Positions 38,781 to 48,923 of a stretch of DNA of 64,000 bases are shown one piece after another (the first letter of the stretch is position 1; each line of letters begins with the position of its first letter). The DNA comes from Coriobacteriia bacterium (GTDB lineage: Bacteria > Actinomycetota > Coriobacteriia > Coriobacteriales > UBA8131): contig WRHU01000002.1 of NCBI GenBank assembly GCA_009783085.1, positions 74,019 to 138,018 on the forward strand, read 5' to 3'. The notes beneath the pieces were generated by a model, which saw only the letters and a program-made list of their open reading frames with translations, made no database searches and was not told the origin of the DNA. The position numbers were made by a program, and so were the translations under genes.

Positions 38781-41510
38781 CTAGGCTAAGTGCCTTGGGC
38801 GGCGGGCAGTTCTCTCTCGCATCTCTACTGAAAGAGAAATGAAGGCAAGTCCGAGAAGGAATAAGAGAGCGACGCTGTAGCCCCACGGCCCCTTAACGTC
38901 TCCCGTTTCTGGAACAAGAATCTCGTCAGAGTCGTCGGGGTCGTCGGGGTCATCAGCAGGATCATCGCCGGGGTCATCAGCAGGATCATCGCCGGGGTCA
39001 TCGGGGTCATCACCTGGGACATCGTTCGGAGCAAAGTTAGCCGTAATAGTAACCGCATTGTCAGGCATATCAAAACTGGCAGGATTTGCCGTATTGCCAC
39101 CGGGAATCACTACCCCATCAACCGTCCAGCCCGTAAAGTGATAGCCAGAGCTTGGCACTGCCGTAACAGAAATGGGCTCTCCTGCTGCATAGATACCGCT
39201 TGGCGTGCCCGTTACACTACCGCCAGCGTTGGCGCTTGCCGTCAAAAGATGCAGGGCCAGCGGCTCTTCTTGTATTACGTAGACAATGTAGGTTCTTGTT
39301 GTTTCCCCATCCTCTGCGGTAACCACGTAAGTAACTGGCGTTGAGAAATCGTGCGGTTGGCCCGCTTGATGATCGGGGTCTATGTAGGCATAATCAGACG
39401 GAAGGATAGAGGTGATTTCTAGGTTCTTAAGATCTGCATCTGCGGAAACAACAACCGTGATGGTGCTTGGCTCATTGGGGTCTGTTGATTCGGTAATGGT
39501 GGTAGTACCAATTTGTTTTTCGGTAGTGAATTCAATGATAAAGCAGTCCTCAGAGGGTAGCACCGTAAAAGTTGCTTCTACATCGGCACTGGGAGTTCCC
39601 AACACTTGAATGCCGTCGGAGTTTGACCCACTCACCGTAATGTTTCTCTCATAGGTGCCTAGCCCAAGTTCTGCATCAGGACGTACGGTAAAGGTTGTCG
39701 CATCAGCAAAGTCCAGAAGCAACGTCTCTAAAAGGTCTGAAACAGAATAATCAAGAGGTGCCCCTGGCTGAACAAGCGATACCGGGCCCGTACCTATGTT
39801 GTAAACAGTTACGGTCTGGGCAGGAGGTTGCGTATAGGGACGTGGGATAGCGCCAAAGTCTACCAGCTCAGGGTCAACCATGATTTTGCAGCTCAAGACA
39901 AATGCTCGGTCGGTCAAATCAAAAAAGCCACCTGCGCCCGTGCTTGCTCCTTCATAGCGAATGCCACTCAGAGGAAAGGTTTCTAAATCAATAAATTCGG
40001 TATCCCAGAACACCTCTGCACCGGGAAGCGTATAAGCGAGACGGTCATCCGTGTTTGCCAAATATTCGTCAGTTATTGGTGTAGGGTTAAAGCTCGGTTC
40101 CTGTGGAGTCCACACCACCACTACAGCATCATCAGTAATGCTTAGATTGCCCGACGTCACCCAAATAGTGCTGTTGAGGTTAGTGCCCGACGGAGTTCCC
40201 GTGCCATAGGAAAAGACAAAGCCGCCGTCTACGGTAACCGCAGTAGTGGTGCCACCATTTGTTGTCCGAATCCCCAGACCTTGCTTGGCAGAAATCTGAC
40301 CACCACTCACGTTAACGGTAGCATTTGCTCCCGAAACACCAATAGCGCTTCCAGAGCCCCATGCTTGAATCTTGGCATCGCCACTTACCGTAATGCTTTG
40401 CGCGGTACCCGTGGTACCACCATTAAGATAAATTGCTGAGTTGTCCGCTCCTGTGCCGGTGGAAGTTGATTCGCAATAAATCAACCCTCCCGTTACCGTC
40501 ACGGTAGAGTTTGTGCCATTTACACGAATAGCGTTGCCGCTGAGAGTGGTGGTGCTATATCCTGCCGCCCAAACCGTGCCGCCCTTTACCTCAACCGATG
40601 CGTTGTTGCCGCCACCTGAGCTTGCCGTACTGATAGCAATACCACCGAGAGCTGTTGCTTCTACCAAACCGCCCTCAATGATGGCTTTGGGAGTGCCATT
40701 GCCAATAAGATTAATGGCGCGCCCTTGCGTGGCAAAGGTTCTCAGTTGGGCATTTCCAGAAACAATAACCGTGCCATTTGTTGATACACCGTAACCACCG
40801 GCTCCTGTTGCCCGTGCTTCTACTACAGCGTTTTCTGTTATCACTACCGTTGAATTCGCGCCGCCCATAGAGATGGTTCCGTCAGAAGTGCTGCCGCTTG
40901 AGGAGTAAACCAGTGCATCTCCCTCGATAGTTACCGTAGCGCTTGTTCCTGACGCAGCAATTGCAGCCCCCGTATTAGCTCCCACCTCGCCACGTACAAT
41001 GAGCTCATATGATCCAGTTTGTCCGTTGATGGCGGCACCGTTATACGTGTTTATCACCGACGCACCCTCGGCAATTATAAGCGTTCCGTCGCCCTCAAGG
41101 CCTACAAATGCTCCGCCTGCAGTTGCTTCATAGTTGGCCAGCCAGGTAACCGTCACCCCGGGGTCGATGTCAAGCGTGAGCGAAGGACCAGCTAGATTGC
41201 CAATTATTGTTACATCACTGTGTATGCGATAAGTTAGGCTTCCTGCGTTGTTGGCAGTCCAATACCCTGGGTAGTTTGCGTTATTGTTAGTGTCGGCAAG
41301 GTCAATGGTTGTGGCATCGCTTACCGCATAGGCGTCTTGAGGCGCAAAGGGAGAAAACGGCACAGGTGCGAGCGCAAGCAACAAAGCCAGTGCCACCATT
41401 GCCGGCAACCTCAAAAGCGTCCTTGCTTTTTTGCTCTTCCCCATCAAAAGATTACTTCGTTTCTTTTGTGCTGATCCACCAACCAGCTCCTTTGTCTGCA
41501 CCTGCTTCAT
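38781..41510 (-). CDS. cell-wall-anchored surface protein, beta-helix-like repeats, VPETG sorting signal
   Basis: Signal peptide region; repeated [V]TVSG/TGG strands; DDPGDDPADDP spacer; ILVPETGDVKGPWGYSVALLFLLGLAFISLSVEMRERTARRPRH. Confidence 0.82.
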   Translation of the reverse strand: MKQVQTKELVGGSAQKKRSNLLMGKSKKARTLLRLPAMVALALLLALAPVPFSPFAPQDAYAVSDATTIDLADTNNNANYPGYWTANNAGSLTYRIHSDVTIIGNLAGPSLTLDIDPGVTVTWLANYEATAGGAFVGLEGDGTLIIAEGASVINTYNGAAINGQTGSYELIVRGEVGANTGAAIAASGTSATVTIEGDALVYSSSGSTSDGTISMGGANSTVVITENAVVEARATGAGGYGVSTNGTVIVSGNAQLRTFATQGRAINLIGNGTPKAIIEGGLVEATALGGIAISTASSGGGNNASVEVKGGTVWAAGYSTTTLSGNAIRVNGTNSTVTVTGGLIYCESTSTGTGADNSAIYLNGGTTGTAQSITVSGDAKIQAWGSGSAIGVSGANATVNVSGGQISAKQGLGIRTTNGGTTTAVTVDGGFVFSYGTGTPSGTNLNSTIWVTSGNLSITDDAVVVVWTPQEPSFNPTPITDEYLANTDDRLAYTLPGAEVFWDTEFIDLETFPLSGIRYEGASTGAGGFFDLTDRAFVLSCKIMVDPELVDFGAIPRPYTQPPAQTVTVYNIGTGPVSLVQPGAPLDYSVSDLLETLLLDFADATTFTVRPDAELGLGTYERNITVSGSNSDGIQVLGTPSADVEATFTVLPSEDCFIIEFTTEKQIGTTTITESTDPNEPSTITVVVSADADLKNLEITSILPSDYAYIDPDHQAGQPHDFSTPVTYVVTAEDGETTRTYIVYVIQEEPLALHLLTASANAGGSVTGTPSGIYAAGEPISVTAVPSSGYHFTGWTVDGVVIPGGNTANPASFDMPDNAVTITANFAPNDVPGDDPDDPGDDPADDPGDDPADDPDDPDDSDEILVPETGDVKGPWGYSVALLFLLGLAFISLSVEMRERTARRPRHLA

Positions 41511-41666
41511 TTTTAGTAGTGTACGTGCAAAAACTCGAGCACATCAGCCCTCTCAGACAAATGTGTTCATTTTTTAGCAATTTTACCACAAAAGTAATAA
41601 AAAAGCTGCAAAATCCCATAATATATTGAAACGGCGCATTGGCCCTGCGCTCGCTCTCATAATGGT

Positions 41667-41705
41667 GGCACTTTGGTGACAAAACCTTTTAGTCACCAAA
41701 GTGCC
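41667..41705. terminator. perfect 14-bp inverted repeat hairpin
   Basis: ggcactttggtgac-aaaacctttta-gtcaccaaagtgcc. Confidence 0.5.
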
Positions 41706-41712
41706 ATAATGA

Positions 41713-41748
41713 AGCCCCTGCTCAAGCCTTTCGGCTTGAGCAGGGGCT
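41713..41748. terminator. strong hairpin
   Basis: agcccctgctcaagcc-tttc-ggcttgagcaggggct. Confidence 0.65.
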
Positions 41749-41808
41749 CTCAGCAGGGCTTTTCATAAATCCCTGACCCTTGGAATAATCAGCTACTACC
41801 TCCGCAAA

Positions 41809-44424
41809 TTACCTCAGCAGAGCAGGGTCTGTTGCAAACGCAACAACGCCCATCCAGTAAAAGCCCGAAACACCGGTGTTTCCAGTTTTCTCGGCAACTT
41901 TTTTGCCAATCGCATAGAACTGGTTGTCGTTCAAACGATAATCCGTACGAACCACAACAAGCTCCTTGGAAGCAAGCTGCGTGACTATCTCGTCAACTAC
42001 AGCATCTTGGTCAAAGAACATTCCTTCAACACGATAATACTCGTCCTCGTCGCTTTCGTTGGTGTACTGTGCAATGGAATCGTCCATAATCCACATCGTG
42101 TCCTCGACCAACGTGGTAGAAATAGCAGAATCGGGAACGTTCAAAAGGGCATTTGACACAATGTCAACGTCGTTGTTGGTGCTGTCGATAGTTACCCAGT
42201 GCCCGTCGCCTAGGTTGATGCGATTCCACGCATGCCCAAGCGAACCATTGAGATAGCCCGTCACAACCACGGTTTCAAGACCAGCAGCATCGCCCAAAAC
42301 CTTAAAAGCCGCCGAATAGCTGGCACACACGCCCACGCCATTTACCAACGCACCATAGGCAGTAAAGGAGTCGTAAAACTCGCTGTCAACCTTCATAAAA
42401 TCATACTGCTCGGCGTTATCTAAGGCCGCTATGTCATAGGTAACCGTGTCGCATAAGTACTGGTTAATGGCAAACTCTTTTTCGCGCGGGGTCATAGTGG
42501 TAGTGATAATCTCAGCAACCACGGTATCAGCCTTTTTAGCAATCTCGCCCTGCTTTTTCTCACGAGATTTTTGGTCGTCCTCGTATTCGATGTACAGCGT
42601 TTTGCCGTCATAAGAAGCGCCCACATCTGACACTCCTAAAATAAGCGGGTTTTGATAAAAGGCTTCTCCCCATGCGTCAATAAGGTAGTCTTGGTTGCGC
42701 GCCTCGGGGAATAGGCTCAAGTCAATGACCGAAGCACCACTCAGCATGTTGATTGCCAGATACTCGCTCAGCGCACTGTTGGCAGTAACGGCGGTGTCCC
42801 CAACAACAACCTGCGTGTCATTGCCTTTTTCTGGCTGCTTCTTGGGCTCTTCTTTGGGTTTGTCTTTTGGTTCGTCCTTATCCTGAGGCTCGTCTTTGGG
42901 ATTATCTTTCGGCTTATCTTTGTCGCTGCCCTGAGGATCATCTTTAGGTTTATCTTTGTTCTTGTCATCAGAGGTTCCCTCAGAGGTGCTGTCGGGGGTA
43001 TCAGCGTCGTTCCCTTCTTCAAAGGTTATCTCGCGACGCACGTCACCCGTCTTGCTCCGCAAGGCATCTTGACGTGCTTTTACCTGCTCGAGTTGGGCTT
43101 TCCAGTTCTTTTCATCGTACTCCTCAACTACAACCTTACCGCTCAGTGCAGCACCCTCAAGCACATAGGGAACCACAAGTACATCTCTACGATACGCCTC
43201 AGTTGGCATGCCGTCATCGTCTAAAACCCCATAAAGCTGCGATTCAATGCTGGCTGCATCAAAATCATAGTTAATGAGTCGCTGCGAGAGCACACCATTG
43301 CACATAACAATCCAGCGATAGGCCGGCAAGTTGCTGATAACACCGTCCTCAACATATTTTTTGAAACCGTCCGCAGAAGACCGTTCCATGTAAAAAGCAA
43401 TTGATGCCGGAGCAAGCGGAGCAATGTCTTTGACGTCTAGCATGCGAGAATATGTTGACATACCTTCTTCGTTGACGGCAATCACGCAAAAGAATCTATT
43501 TGCCTTGCGGTCATCGAGTACAACAACGTGGTCTGTTCCGTGCTGCTCCTCGTAGTATTTAACTGATTCTTTGTTTGTATTGAGCCAGTCATCTTCCGAA
43601 ACTTCATACGTTTCAAAACTTCGGTTTATGGCAAATTTGCCATCAGTATCTGTTCGAGGCCTACTTTTCCACTTGGTGTCAGAGGTGTGCCCTATCAAAT
43701 GCGCACTATCAAGTTGCGCTTTGTTGTCCTTGTCGTAAGGTATTTCGAGAACATAGTATTCCTTAGCGTCTTTAACTTCGTTCCACTTTAACCAAACAGT
43801 GCCATCGTCGTCTATTTCCATAGAAAGCTTAGGAATAGCCAACTCTCCTTTGACAATAATCGGTTGCACAATTGGCTTGTCAAGTTTTTCGCCCGTCTCT
43901 AAGTCAACAAACGTAGCCAGATACATCTTGCCAAGGTTGCCCCAATCTTCCTCATATGGCTTTTCAAAAAGGTAACTCGACTCTTCCTCAGAGCCATAGA
44001 GATAGTGGTCTTTGTCATCGTCAGATATGTAGATTCTGTTGCCTGTATATCTTCCTGGAGAGATTTCGTAGGATTTGTGGCCCTCGCCCACCCAGTCGTA
44101 GGTTGATGAAACATCTTGTGTGAGCTCTGCATCATAGTAGAGGGCAGCAACCTGGTCGTAACTCTCGAATCCAAGGTCAACAGGATCAAAATCATGCTCA
44201 ATAACAAAGTGATGGTCGCGGGCAACTACCAGCGCATCTCCAAGAAAGAGTTCGTTTTCGTCCTCTTGCCCGTATTTATCTCTGAGCGAGGTTACCAGCG
44301 CAGACATATCCTGCTTTGGCCGGTCGTCGATCTCGCCTTTTACGCAGCCAACAAGAGCGGTTGATGCCGCCAGGACAAGCGCAAGTACGCACGCCAGTGT
44401 TTTTTGCTTTAGATTTTTTTTCAT
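41809..44424 (-). CDS. lipoprotein with transglutaminase-like domain
   Basis: MKKNLKQKTLACVLALVLAASTALVGC lipobox; GVCASYSAAFKVLGDAAGLETVVVTGYLNGSLGHAWNRINLGDGHWVTIDSTNND (Cys-His-Asp). Confidence 0.85.
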   Translation of the reverse strand: MKKNLKQKTLACVLALVLAASTALVGCVKGEIDDRPKQDMSALVTSLRDKYGQEDENELFLGDALVVARDHHFVIEHDFDPVDLGFESYDQVAALYYDAELTQDVSSTYDWVGEGHKSYEISPGRYTGNRIYISDDDKDHYLYGSEEESSYLFEKPYEEDWGNLGKMYLATFVDLETGEKLDKPIVQPIIVKGELAIPKLSMEIDDDGTVWLKWNEVKDAKEYYVLEIPYDKDNKAQLDSAHLIGHTSDTKWKSRPRTDTDGKFAINRSFETYEVSEDDWLNTNKESVKYYEEQHGTDHVVVLDDRKANRFFCVIAVNEEGMSTYSRMLDVKDIAPLAPASIAFYMERSSADGFKKYVEDGVISNLPAYRWIVMCNGVLSQRLINYDFDAASIESQLYGVLDDDGMPTEAYRRDVLVVPYVLEGAALSGKVVVEEYDEKNWKAQLEQVKARQDALRSKTGDVRREITFEEGNDADTPDSTSEGTSDDKNKDKPKDDPQGSDKDKPKDNPKDEPQDKDEPKDKPKEEPKKQPEKGNDTQVVVGDTAVTANSALSEYLAINMLSGASVIDLSLFPEARNQDYLIDAWGEAFYQNPLILGVSDVGASYDGKTLYIEYEDDQKSREKKQGEIAKKADTVVAEIITTTMTPREKEFAINQYLCDTVTYDIAALDNAEQYDFMKVDSEFYDSFTAYGALVNGVGVCASYSAAFKVLGDAAGLETVVVTGYLNGSLGHAWNRINLGDGHWVTIDSTNNDVDIVSNALLNVPDSAISTTLVEDTMWIMDDSIAQYTNESDEDEYYRVEGMFFDQDAVVDEIVTQLASKELVVVRTDYRLNDNQFYAIGKKVAEKTGNTGVSGFYWMGVVAFATDPALLR

Positions 44425-44451
44425 TGTTTCCCACACCTTCCCTTACTTTTG

Positions 44452-45198
44452 TTAGGCGTTCTTAGCAAAATACGCCTCGAGTGTTTCTATAAAGTGAGCC
44501 TCGCTGTTTTTATTGCTGTTGGCGTTTTTGTTTGGGTCGCCCGTATCATCAAGAGCGTTTGACTGAAGCAGCACCCACGTTTTGCTCGTATTGTCCTCGC
44601 GATACGCCGCGTAATACTTTGCCTGCTCTTTGTCAAAGCCAAGATAGACCAAATACGTGCCAAATGTAGTGGGCGTTGCATCAAGAATGCCTTCAGGCAA
44701 AAAGGCTCTGGGGCACTCGGCATACTTGAGATCTGTTTCTGGGCCACCTTGCTGCTGGCCAATGCTTCCAAATTGGAGCCCACCAGCAACGGAAACCTTT
44801 CCGTTGACAGGCTGAAAGTCATAACCTGCCTGCGTGTTTTGCCCAAGCAATCCCGCAATCTGCGGAACAGCAAGTACGCCTACAAGGGCAAAAATGAGGC
44901 AGGCAGCAAGGGGCAAGGCTGCTCTAAAGAACAGAGGTTTTTTGGCGGTGCGCTGTGATTGGGCAGGCTGTTGGGCCTGTGGCTGCGCTGGCTGCGTTGG
45001 CTGCGGCTGCGTTGGCTGCGGCTGCGCTGGCTGCGTTGGCTGCGGCTGCGCTAGGGGTCGAACCTGCGCTGGCCTCTCACCCAGCTGTTCAGCCTGAAGT
45101 TTTTCCTGCTCCGCTTGCATTTTTTTCAAAGTATCAGCAATCAGCACCTCAGAGGCGTGTGTGTCTTGCATTTCTTGTTGATACTGTTCCTTAAACAT
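44452..45198 (-). CDS. putative membrane anti-sigma/accessory protein with Pro/Gln-rich linker
   Basis: Single TM (AALPLAACLIFALVGVLAVPQIAGLLG), overlaps ECF sigma gene; QPTQPAQPQPTQPQPTQPAQPQ repeats. Confidence 0.6.
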   Translation of the reverse strand: MFKEQYQQEMQDTHASEVLIADTLKKMQAEQEKLQAEQLGERPAQVRPLAQPQPTQPAQPQPTQPQPTQPAQPQAQQPAQSQRTAKKPLFFRAALPLAACLIFALVGVLAVPQIAGLLGQNTQAGYDFQPVNGKVSVAGGLQFGSIGQQQGGPETDLKYAECPRAFLPEGILDATPTTFGTYLVYLGFDKEQAKYYAAYREDNTSKTWVLLQSNALDDTGDPNKNANSNKNSEAHFIETLEAYFAKNA

Positions 45199-45679
45199 CT
45201 TGCACCTTCTCCAAGGTCTCTTTGAGCATTTTGCGCCCTCTTGAAAGCTGCGACTTTACCGTTCCTTCGCTGCTCTCAAGAATCTTTGCAATCTCCTTTA
45301 CCGACCTATCCTCAAAATAAAACAAATACATGGCGGTGCGGTACTTCTCTGGGAGCTTTTGCAGGGCATCAGTTGCTGGTGTGTCTGGCTCGTCAAACGG
45401 GCTTTCGCTCATCGACGCCGTTTCTGGCAACTGCTCAACTGCAAGTTCATTGCGCTTTTGGGCGCTGGCAAACAAGCTTTTGCACCGGTTGGTGGTTGCC
45501 CTAATAAGCCAATACCGCAAATGCTCCTCATCGTTAATCTTGTCAATAGAGCGAACCAGACGGATAAAGACCTCCTGAAAAATGTCCTCAGCGTCTGCCT
45601 TATTGCCCACGTTTGACCGAGCAATACGAAGAACCATATCTCCGTGCTCGCGTACTACTTGTTCTAAATCACACTGCAC
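45191..45679 (-). CDS. ECF-family RNA polymerase sigma factor
   Basis: NKADAEDIFQEVFIRLVRSIDKINDEEHLRYWLIRATTNRCKSLF; LFYFEDRSVKEIAKILESSEGTVKSQLSRGRKMLKE. Confidence 0.93.
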   Translation of the reverse strand: MQCDLEQVVREHGDMVLRIARSNVGNKADAEDIFQEVFIRLVRSIDKINDEEHLRYWLIRATTNRCKSLFASAQKRNELAVEQLPETASMSESPFDEPDTPATDALQKLPEKYRTAMYLFYFEDRSVKEIAKILESSEGTVKSQLSRGRKMLKETLEKVQDV

Positions 45680-45797
45680 CTAGTAACTCCAAACGTATTA
45701 ACAAAACCCCACCAAGGGCAATTAGGTTGCATGGCTTTATGGTTTTGCGCAAATTGTTGTACAAATCCCACACCACAGCTACCACCTGTTTTCCTAC

Positions 45798-46949
45798 TTA
45801 TTTTTCCGAAAGTTCGGCGTCAATTTTGGGCATCCATTCGCTGATGGGAATATCTTGCGGGCACTTGGGCTCACATTCGCCACATTCGATGCAGCCCTCC
45901 GCAGGGCCTTTTGACCAAAGATTGTAGACGCGGCGGGATTCCTCCTCGATACCATAAATGAGCTTCTCGTTATAAAGCTCAAAGGCAAAAGGAATCTTTA
46001 CGCCGTACTCGCATGGCATACAATAACCGCAGTCCGTACAAGGAATGCCCTCTTGAGCAGCATAGATGCCTCGTATTTTTTTGATGAGCTGATGTTCTTC
46101 GGAGCTAAGCCCTCCTGCAAGCGCACGCTCGGCAAAGCTCAGATTTTCATTGAGCTGCTCAAGCGTAGTCATGCCAGAGATGGCAACGCCTATTTGCGGA
46201 GTATCCCATACAAAACGCAAGGCCAGCTCAACAAAACTCGATGAGTAGCCCTCCTCTTTAAGAAATGCCTCAACAGCAGGAATGGGTTTGGCGAGCTTGC
46301 CGCCTCGCAGCGGCTCCATCGCAACCACACCAATACCTTTCGAGGCGGCAAGCTCGACGCCTTTGGCACCCGCCTGATTTTCGATATCCATGTAGTTGTA
46401 CATAACCTGAGCCATATCCCAGTGGTCATAACCGTTGATAATTTGCTCGTATGCCTCGTATTCGCCGTGGAAGGAGAAGCAAATGTTGCCAATGCGTCCG
46501 TCGGCTTTTGCTTTTTCGGCACACCCCAAAAGTTCAAGGTCGCACATCTTTTTCCAGAGGCTTGCGCCAATGCCATGAAAAAGATAGAAGTCAATATGGT
46601 CGGTGCCAAGGCGGAGCAACGAGGTATTCAAAACACGATCAAAGTCTGCTTGCTCCTTGACCATTCCCAAAGGCAACTTGGTAGCCAGCTGCACTTTATC
46701 TCGATACCCACCAGCAAGCGCCTTGCCCACCACTTCTTCACTTCTTTCTTGGTGATAGACATAGGCGGTGTCCAAATAGTTAATGCCTCCGTTAATAGCT
46801 TGATGGATAAGCTCGATAGCGGCAGGTTCGTTTATATTCGCCGAGGACGTAACGTTGTCAAGCGCAGGCAGGCGCATGCACCCCAACCCCAGCGCCGAAA
46901 CCTCAACACCTGCTGTGCCTAGTTTTCGATATTGCACCGCACCCTCCAT
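45798..46949 (-). CDS. aldo/keto reductase with C-terminal 4Fe-4S domain
   Basis: YRKLGTAGVEVSALGLGCMRLP...; CTDCGYCMPCEYGVKIP and CIECGECEPKCPQDIPI. Confidence 0.9.
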   Translation of the reverse strand: MEGAVQYRKLGTAGVEVSALGLGCMRLPALDNVTSSANINEPAAIELIHQAINGGINYLDTAYVYHQERSEEVVGKALAGGYRDKVQLATKLPLGMVKEQADFDRVLNTSLLRLGTDHIDFYLFHGIGASLWKKMCDLELLGCAEKAKADGRIGNICFSFHGEYEAYEQIINGYDHWDMAQVMYNYMDIENQAGAKGVELAASKGIGVVAMEPLRGGKLAKPIPAVEAFLKEEGYSSSFVELALRFVWDTPQIGVAISGMTTLEQLNENLSFAERALAGGLSSEEHQLIKKIRGIYAAQEGIPCTDCGYCMPCEYGVKIPFAFELYNEKLIYGIEEESRRVYNLWSKGPAEGCIECGECEPKCPQDIPISEWMPKIDAELSEK

Positions 46950-47178
46950 TCAAGCTCGAACTATGAGCGCCGCCTTTGCAGAGAAAGCGCTCATCACCGT
47001 AAGAGAATTAGTATGAATTATAGCACGGCTCTGTTGAGGCAGGAGGTACTGCTCACTGATTTCAGAAAGGTTTAAGCTGTTTTTGGCAGCACGTTTTGGG
47101 AGCAGGTTTTGGCAGCAAGCTTGGCAGCACGTTTTGGCAGCACGTGTGCTGCCGCAGTTGTTGTAGTGCCTGACTAAC

Positions 47179-48210
47179 CTAGGTGCTCGGGGCTGGCTTG
47201 TCTTTTGGAGGGGCGTGCTTGGCAGCAGGCGCATACAGCGGAATCGAGATTGCCTGAGCGGGGCACTCCTCCTTACACACGCCACACTTGGTGCATTCAT
47301 GCATGCCGTCGCTAAAGTGTGGGTCAAGCCCTTCCTCGCACACCGAAACACAAACGGTACACTCACCGCCCTGCTCACGCAGACATTTGCTGCTATCAAC
47401 TCGTGGCCTAAACAAGCGGTTGGGAATACTCATGAGCGACATAACCGCACCAAGCGGACAAAACTTGAAGCACCATTTTTTGAGCACAAAAAGCTCGACA
47501 ATAATAATTAGGGGAAATATAAGCAGCGCCCATGAGGGCTCGTTAAAGCCCACCAGTCGCCAAAGCGCTACGATTGATGCAAAGGTGAGGCCAACCGGAC
47601 ACACGATACAAAAAACGGGGAAACCAAAAATGGCAGTTGAGACAAGTGCGCCACCCAGCACTACGTGGCGGGAGTCGAATTTTTTACGTTTCTCGGCACA
47701 GCTGGTACACCCTGACGGACAGGCTGCTGGATCTTTTGCGGAATCACAAGACTCAGGTATTTTTATCTCGCTGGCGAGAGCAGCAGTCGCCTTACTCTCG
47801 CTGCTCGGCTTGGCGCTCTTGGCGCTCTTGGCGCTCAGCTTGGAGCTCTTGACACTCTCACCGCTCAGCCTAGAGCTCTTGTTTCCTGACTCGGCGTTTT
47901 CTCCCTCTTTCTTAAAGGGGTTTTTGAACGTAAAAAACTTACGCAGAGGCGGCACGGGGCACAGCCAAGCGCAAAATACCTTGCCAAGCACCACGCCAAC
48001 ACCAATGAGTATCACAAGCACTATAAGCGCACGGGGAAAAATAGTCTTTGAGGCAAGAAAGGTTTCAATAGCTCCCAGAGGACAGATGGCAGCGATACTC
48101 TCCCAACCAAAAGAAGAAAGTGTTCCGGTTCCTGCGCTTACGGCAATGCCACCAACAACAGCTAGTACCACAAGCCATAAGGTTATCTTGCGGGCGGTCG
48201 TGATTTTCAT
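47179..48210 (-). CDS. NapH/MauN-like polyferredoxin membrane protein
   Basis: CAWLCPVPPLRKFFTF, CIVCPVGLTFA, CFKFCPLGAVMS, CTVCVSVCEEGLDPH, CTKCGVCKEECP. Confidence 0.82.
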   Translation of the reverse strand: MKITTARKITLWLVVLAVVGGIAVSAGTGTLSSFGWESIAAICPLGAIETFLASKTIFPRALIVLVILIGVGVVLGKVFCAWLCPVPPLRKFFTFKNPFKKEGENAESGNKSSRLSGESVKSSKLSAKSAKSAKPSSESKATAALASEIKIPESCDSAKDPAACPSGCTSCAEKRKKFDSRHVVLGGALVSTAIFGFPVFCIVCPVGLTFASIVALWRLVGFNEPSWALLIFPLIIIVELFVLKKWCFKFCPLGAVMSLMSIPNRLFRPRVDSSKCLREQGGECTVCVSVCEEGLDPHFSDGMHECTKCGVCKEECPAQAISIPLYAPAAKHAPPKDKPAPST

Positions 48211-48923
48211 GCTTGACCCCCTTTGGCCTCAATAGGATTGCCCTCGACAAACTCGGTGCGAGAAATCTCGCTCGGCTCTACCACAATGGCTCGTTTTGTT
48301 GAGCCACTGTAGGTACGGTAGGTATTGGACGGACAAATAAACTCGCAATACCCGCAACCGTTGCACTTCTCGGTATCTACCACAGGGCGTCCATACTCGT
48401 CAGCAACTATGGCATCAAACGGGCAGCCCTCAATACAGCGCATACAACTGCGTGCAACACCATAGGCAAGGCACAGCTCGGTGTCCAAAACAGCAGCCCC
48501 TATCCACTCGGTATCAGGGTCAAACGAGCCCAGCGCACCCGTAGGACAATTCGCACGACAAAGTGGTTTGCCGTCGTTTGCATCAACGCAAAAATCACAA
48601 TAGCCTTTGTGAAAGTCAAGTTTGGGAGTACGAGAATTAAGAAGCCCGTCGTTCATGTTGGCGGGCACTACGCATTTTAGTGGGCACACCGTCCAACAGC
48701 GGTCGCACTTGATACAGTTTGCGATAAGCGTATCTTCGTTTTGCCCTCCCGGAGGCCTCAGCATTTGATCAGAGCCAAACGCATATTTAGCCGTGCCCCC
48801 TACCGCCAACAGCGCAACAGCTCCTGCTCCTCCGGCAATAAAGGTTCTGCGTGTAACGTCGTCCACGTTTAACAACTCCCTCGCACAAAAGCCCTTACGA
48901 CAGCTCCTCGAGCATATCGTCAA
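48207..48923 (-). CDS. NapG-like 4Fe-4S ferredoxin with twin-arginine signal
   Basis: TRRTFIAGGAGAVALL; CIKCDRCWTVCP, CRANCPTG, CMRCIEGCPFDAI, CNGCGYCEFICP. Confidence 0.82.
   Translation of the reverse strand: MTICSRSCRKGFCARELLNVDDVTRRTFIAGGAGAVALLAVGGTAKYAFGSDQMLRPPGGQNEDTLIANCIKCDRCWTVCPLKCVVPANMNDGLLNSRTPKLDFHKGYCDFCVDANDGKPLCRANCPTGALGSFDPDTEWIGAAVLDTELCLAYGVARSCMRCIEGCPFDAIVADEYGRPVVDTEKCNGCGYCEFICPSNTYRTYSGSTKRAIVVEPSEISRTEFVEGNPIEAKGGQA

Noticed and set aside
47060-47155. Degenerate ttggcagcacgtt repeats between reductase cluster and aldo/keto reductase gene
   Set aside because: Imperfect, no consistent period; probably low-complexity intergenic drift.
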